A stretch of DNA of 64,000 bases from Cellulophaga sp. HaHaR_3_176. GTDB lineage: Bacteria > Bacteroidota > Bacteroidia > Flavobacteriales > Flavobacteriaceae. Below are positions 61,197 to 64,000 of the stretch, one piece after another. The notes beneath the pieces are model-generated. The model saw nothing but the letters and a program-made list of their open reading frames with translations. It was not told the DNA's origin and did not search any database. Numbering within the stretch: the first letter of the stretch is position 1; each line of letters starts with the position of its first letter. Location of the stretch: positions 3,374,001-3,438,000 of the forward strand of contig NZ_CP058990.1 of the NCBI RefSeq assembly GCF_019021925.1. Reading direction: 5' to 3'. Both the position numbers and the translations under genes were made by a program.

Positions 61197-63011
61197 TTAT
61201 TTTAAAAGCACAATAACTACTCTTCGGTTTTTGGCTCTACCGTTGTTGGTTGTATTGCTTGCAATAGGCTCATCTTCACCTTTTCCAATAACAGTTTGAA
61301 AACGAGATTGAGGAATTCCTTTACTTCTTAAGAAGTTAACTACAGCTTGAGCTCTTTTTTGAGACAAATCGTAATTAGTATTACTTGATCCAGTATCATC
61401 TGTATGCCCTTCTAAGCTTAACTTAGTATCTTCAGCCTGAATTAGTAGGTTGTATATAGATTCTAATGTGCTTTGTGAAGAACTTGAAATGTTTGCACTA
61501 CCAGTATCAAAACTAATATTCCATTCTCCTGATGCCATTACCTCACTTGCTTCTTTACTATAATCAGCTTTGTAAGCTGTACCAGATTCAATATCATTAA
61601 TGTTTTTTATAAAGTATAAGTTTACAGCTTCATCATAAGGCACTATACGCTTAACAAACTCGTTAAATCCGAAAGGGTTAAGTTCTTTAAGGTAGCTTGA
61701 AACTTGGTTGTAAACAGCTTTATATCTGTTGGTACCATCAGTAATACCGTAATACTGCATAACATCAGAATAATTGAAAACTCTTGAACCTCCCATGTTG
61801 TAGTCAATTCCGTTTTTGCTTCCTTTCTGACCTTTAAACATATCATACCAGTACTTAGCGCTTTCTAAGTCATAAGTTTCAGCTACTGCTTCTGAAGCTC
61901 TTATTTGCCACTCATCATACTGTTTCATTTGGTTTGAAGCAGTTAAAGCAGATTTAAGAATATTACTTACAATTTGTGGGTGTTGAACAGACCATTCTTT
62001 TACAGCAATTACAGTAGTTGCCATTTGGTTGTTAAATTCTTTTGTTGAAGCAACATCAGTGAAACCACTTAAAGCATCAAAAACCATTTTATCACCTGGA
62101 GTCCAAGTTGCACAACCGTCAATTTTTTTATTGATTGTTTTACCAGTTAATTTACCATTTTTAACTTCTTTTAAAGGAACTGTCCATCCCGATTTTTGAG
62201 ACTTAATTAACTCTTCAGCAGATTTGATGTAATCATCATCTTGAGAAGGGTAGAAGTTCACTGCATCAGGATCGTATGTGTTAGAATCTGGATTTACTTT
62301 AAGTCCGTTTGCGAAAGCATAGTTAAGCGCAGTAACCCAATCTCCATCACCTAAAACAGTAGAAATTAAAGCACCTTTCATGCTCTTTGGATCAACTTTC
62401 CAGCTTGGTGGGCCAATTAATTTATCTTCACCATAACTAATACCTACAGCACCAACTACTTGTACGTGGTATTTGTCTTTACCAAACTTGTCGTCTAAAG
62501 CTTGTTGCATTGTACTAATGTAAAATGGAGCACCATCGCCCATCATTATAATAGCAAAAGCACTTTTGTCAGCATCTGGATATTCTTCACCACGGTCAAA
62601 TTCTTCAACAAATTTCATTTGCATATTACGAAGCTCCGAAAGCCAATCTTGACGAATTATTTCAAGATTAACACCGTTTTGCTCCATTAAAGAGCCTTTA
62701 GTTGTTTTAGGGCCTCCATTTGCAACAATTATTCCTGATTGCGCATTCCAAGCATAAGCAGCAATACGAACTAGTGGTTTATTATTAACCTCATTCGATG
62801 TGCTAGTTGAAGGTAATGGTAACTTATCAGAAGTAATAACATTATTAACTTCGTTTTTATCAACATTTATACCATCTAGTACTTTTGCCTCACCAACTCT
62901 TAGGCCAGGTGCAAAGTAATAAACAGCAGTAAGTATAGCACTTAATAAGACGACTACAATTAACAACTCTGATAAGGTGGTCAGCTTTTTTGTTCGTAAA
63001 ATTTTACCCAT
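61197..63011 (-). CDS. Membrane-anchored periplasmic solute-binding domain fused to an OmpA peptidoglycan-binding domain
   Basis: Residues about 12-32 form an uncleaved transmembrane anchor. Residues about 70-440 look like a periplasmic binding protein of the NMT1/phosphate-like type II fold (VRIAAYAWNAQSGIIVANGG, GAVGISYGEDKLIGPPSW, IDGCATWTPGDKMVFDALSG). Residues about 490-604 are an OmpA C-terminal domain (ISFDTGSANISSSSQSTLES, LEGHTDDTGSSNTNYDLSQK, NGRAKNRRVVIVLL) with the Asp and Arg that bind diaminopimelate. A binding protein tied both to the membrane and to the wall is unusual. It is followed by the permease and ATPase genes. Confidence 0.9.
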   Translation of the reverse strand: MGKILRTKKLTTLSELLIVVVLLSAILTAVYYFAPGLRVGEAKVLDGINVDKNEVNNVITSDKLPLPSTSTSNEVNNKPLVRIAAYAWNAQSGIIVANGGPKTTKGSLMEQNGVNLEIIRQDWLSELRNMQMKFVEEFDRGEEYPDADKSAFAIIMMGDGAPFYISTMQQALDDKFGKDKYHVQVVGAVGISYGEDKLIGPPSWKVDPKSMKGALISTVLGDGDWVTALNYAFANGLKVNPDSNTYDPDAVNFYPSQDDDYIKSAEELIKSQKSGWTVPLKEVKNGKLTGKTINKKIDGCATWTPGDKMVFDALSGFTDVASTKEFNNQMATTVIAVKEWSVQHPQIVSNILKSALTASNQMKQYDEWQIRASEAVAETYDLESAKYWYDMFKGQKGSKNGIDYNMGGSRVFNYSDVMQYYGITDGTNRYKAVYNQVSSYLKELNPFGFNEFVKRIVPYDEAVNLYFIKNINDIESGTAYKADYSKEASEVMASGEWNISFDTGSANISSSSQSTLESIYNLLIQAEDTKLSLEGHTDDTGSSNTNYDLSQKRAQAVVNFLRSKGIPQSRFQTVIGKGEDEPIASNTTNNGRAKNRRVVIVLLK

Positions 63012-63035
63012 TTTTATTCTATTTATAGTTTATAA

Positions 63036-64000
63036 TTAGTCAAACATTTTTCCAAATCCACCACTCTCTTGCTTATCTTCATTTGTAAGCTTGTAGTTAG
63101 GGTTGTTGTATTTTCCTGAATCAGGAATAAAATCTTTACCAGTTTTAATTTTATCAGCTAGCGTATCTAATTGAGAATATAACTCATCACTATCAACATC
63201 ATATTTACTAGTTAACATATCTATATCAGATAAATTTTCTTGTGTTCTGGCAATGTCCATAGCAATAGTTTCGGTAATTACATCTAAAGCATATTCTAAC
63301 TCCCAATCTTTTGTAAAATGCATAGCAGATTTAGCTCCTTCCGTTGCTTCTCTGGCAGATTTTGCAAAAGCATATTCTTTTTCTAGCATTTGTATGGTAA
63401 CCTCAAAATCAGATATTTTAATATCGATAGCAGTACCTGCTAGAGTAAGTTTGCGATCTAATTTTCCCATAACATTAGCACGACTACCATATTTTTGAAT
63501 AAAGCTTTTGCTTTGTTCTAATTGGTGCGTTACACGCTGAGATTCAGATAATTTCTTAGCTAATTTACTATGGTTCTCAACATACTCATCGGTATCTCTT
63601 CCTGCAGAGCCTTTCTCTGCGACGATGCGCTCCATTTCTGATTTAATTTTTTGTGCTTGCTTTTGTAGCATTAACACACGTTCTTGATATTCTCCAGCTT
63701 CTTTTTCAGCTTTATAAGATTCAGATTCCATGTTGCTTTTTAAAGCTTTGATTTTTGCTTTTGAGCCCTTAAAAACATTTCTGTTTTTAATCATTTTTTC
63801 TTTTTGCTCCTGTAACTCTCCAAAAGGATCATGTTTGATTAGAGATTTATGTAAACTTCTAGTCAATCTTCTTAATCCTTTAAATATAACCGGAAGCATC
63901 ATAATTAAAAATATGATGAAAATGCCAACTCCTGCTAAAGCAATAACTTGCCCTAAGGCTGTAAAAAGTGGAGGTAAAATATAAACCCAAGCTCCATAAC
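63036..64000 (-). CDS. Coiled-coil membrane protein, 5' part beyond the right edge
   Basis: The frame is open to the end of the window, so the start lies past 64000. Before the internal Met at 63902 there are about 32 more codons, strongly hydrophobic (ALGQVIALAGVGIFIIFLIM), forming at least one transmembrane helix. The remaining 288 residues are soluble, mostly long charged helices with heptad patterns (around residues 30-145 of this part: MESESYKAEKEAGEYQERV and similar) and a glycine-rich end (ESGGFGKMFD). The helical build resembles PspA/IM30-type proteins only in general look; I do not recognise the family. It is 24 bases upstream of the binding-protein gene. Confidence 0.75.
   Translation of the reverse strand, partial: YGAWVYILPPLFTALGQVIALAGVGIFIIFLIMMLPVIFKGLRRLTRSLHKSLIKHDPFGELQEQKEKMIKNRNVFKGSKAKIKALKSNMESESYKAEKEAGEYQERVLMLQKQAQKIKSEMERIVAEKGSAGRDTDEYVENHSKLAKKLSESQRVTHQLEQSKSFIQKYGSRANVMGKLDRKLTLAGTAIDIKISDFEVTIQMLEKEYAFAKSAREATEGAKSAMHFTKDWELEYALDVITETIAMDIARTQENLSDIDMLTSKYDVDSDELYSQLDTLADKIKTGKDFIPDSGKYNNPNYKLTNEDKQESGGFGKMFD

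Noticed and set aside
1..64000. CRISPR array, insertion sequence, prophage, tRNA or rRNA
   Set aside because: Looked for on both strands by eye; no regular direct repeats, transposase, integrase, cloverleaf or rRNA signature was seen.

Overview
The window comes from the chromosome of a marine-type Flavobacteriaceae bacterium (phylum Bacteroidota). It is AT-rich, with short intergenic gaps. Promoters repeatedly show the Bacteroidota -7 box TAnnTTTG, sometimes with TTTG about 17-23 bases upstream. There is a secreted subtilase with a type IX secretion C-terminal sorting domain, an OmpA/PD40 protein of the PorE type, and families largely confined to this phylum (DUF6909, DUF2480, DUF3078). I see no phage, insertion sequence, CRISPR array, rRNA or tRNA. 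Species-level identity cannot be read from the sequence.

Layout. 1-7.2 kb, minus strand: dTDP-sugar genes rfbB/rfbA running off the left edge, a Wzz-like chain-length protein, a DUF6909 protein with a nucleoside-phosphorylase-like C-terminus, a GH3-type acyl-adenylating enzyme and an M23 peptidase. 7.3-9.9 kb, plus strand: tatA and a PorE-like OmpA protein. 9.9-13.4 kb: the succinate dehydrogenase operon sdhCAB. 13.7-17 kb: a cupin and a large sortilin/BNR-propeller secreted protein. 17-25 kb: single housekeeping genes (Xaa-Pro peptidase, amidohydrolase, fasciclin, MiaE, BrnQ, a small Cys protein, ThiL, a GT90 glycosyltransferase). 24.9-32.8 kb: a SUF iron-sulfur assembly locus, sufA-B-C-D, then sufS-E, a MIP18/DUF59 protein and DUF2480, followed by a DUF3078 outer-membrane protein.

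33.4-49 kb: HflX, an EEP-fold hydrolase, a type IX-sorted subtilase, a minus-strand group (DUF4153, PolB-type exonuclease, YARHG protein), Ogt, a CNNM/CBS membrane protein, hemB, and an ABC pair whose permease is fused to an M1 metallopeptidase. 49-56.6 kb: a minus-strand run carrying heme genes, hemA, a hemC-hemD fusion, hemE, an EI24/CysZ-like protein, a GNAT and hemF, then an RluA-type pseudouridine synthase whose expected ATG reads ATC. 56.8-58.6 kb: an AraC regulator with a 16-bp inverted repeat in its leader, and a ThuA lipoprotein.

58.6-64 kb, minus strand, running off the right edge: the most unusual locus. It encodes a membrane-anchored coiled-coil protein (partial), a membrane-anchored solute-binding domain fused to an OmpA peptidoglycan-binding domain, an SsuC-like permease, an ABC ATPase and a DUF1460 NlpC/P60 enzyme. 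A terminator-like hairpin lies between the binding-protein gene and the permease gene. I read this as a candidate envelope-anchored uptake or sensing system; its substrate is unknown.
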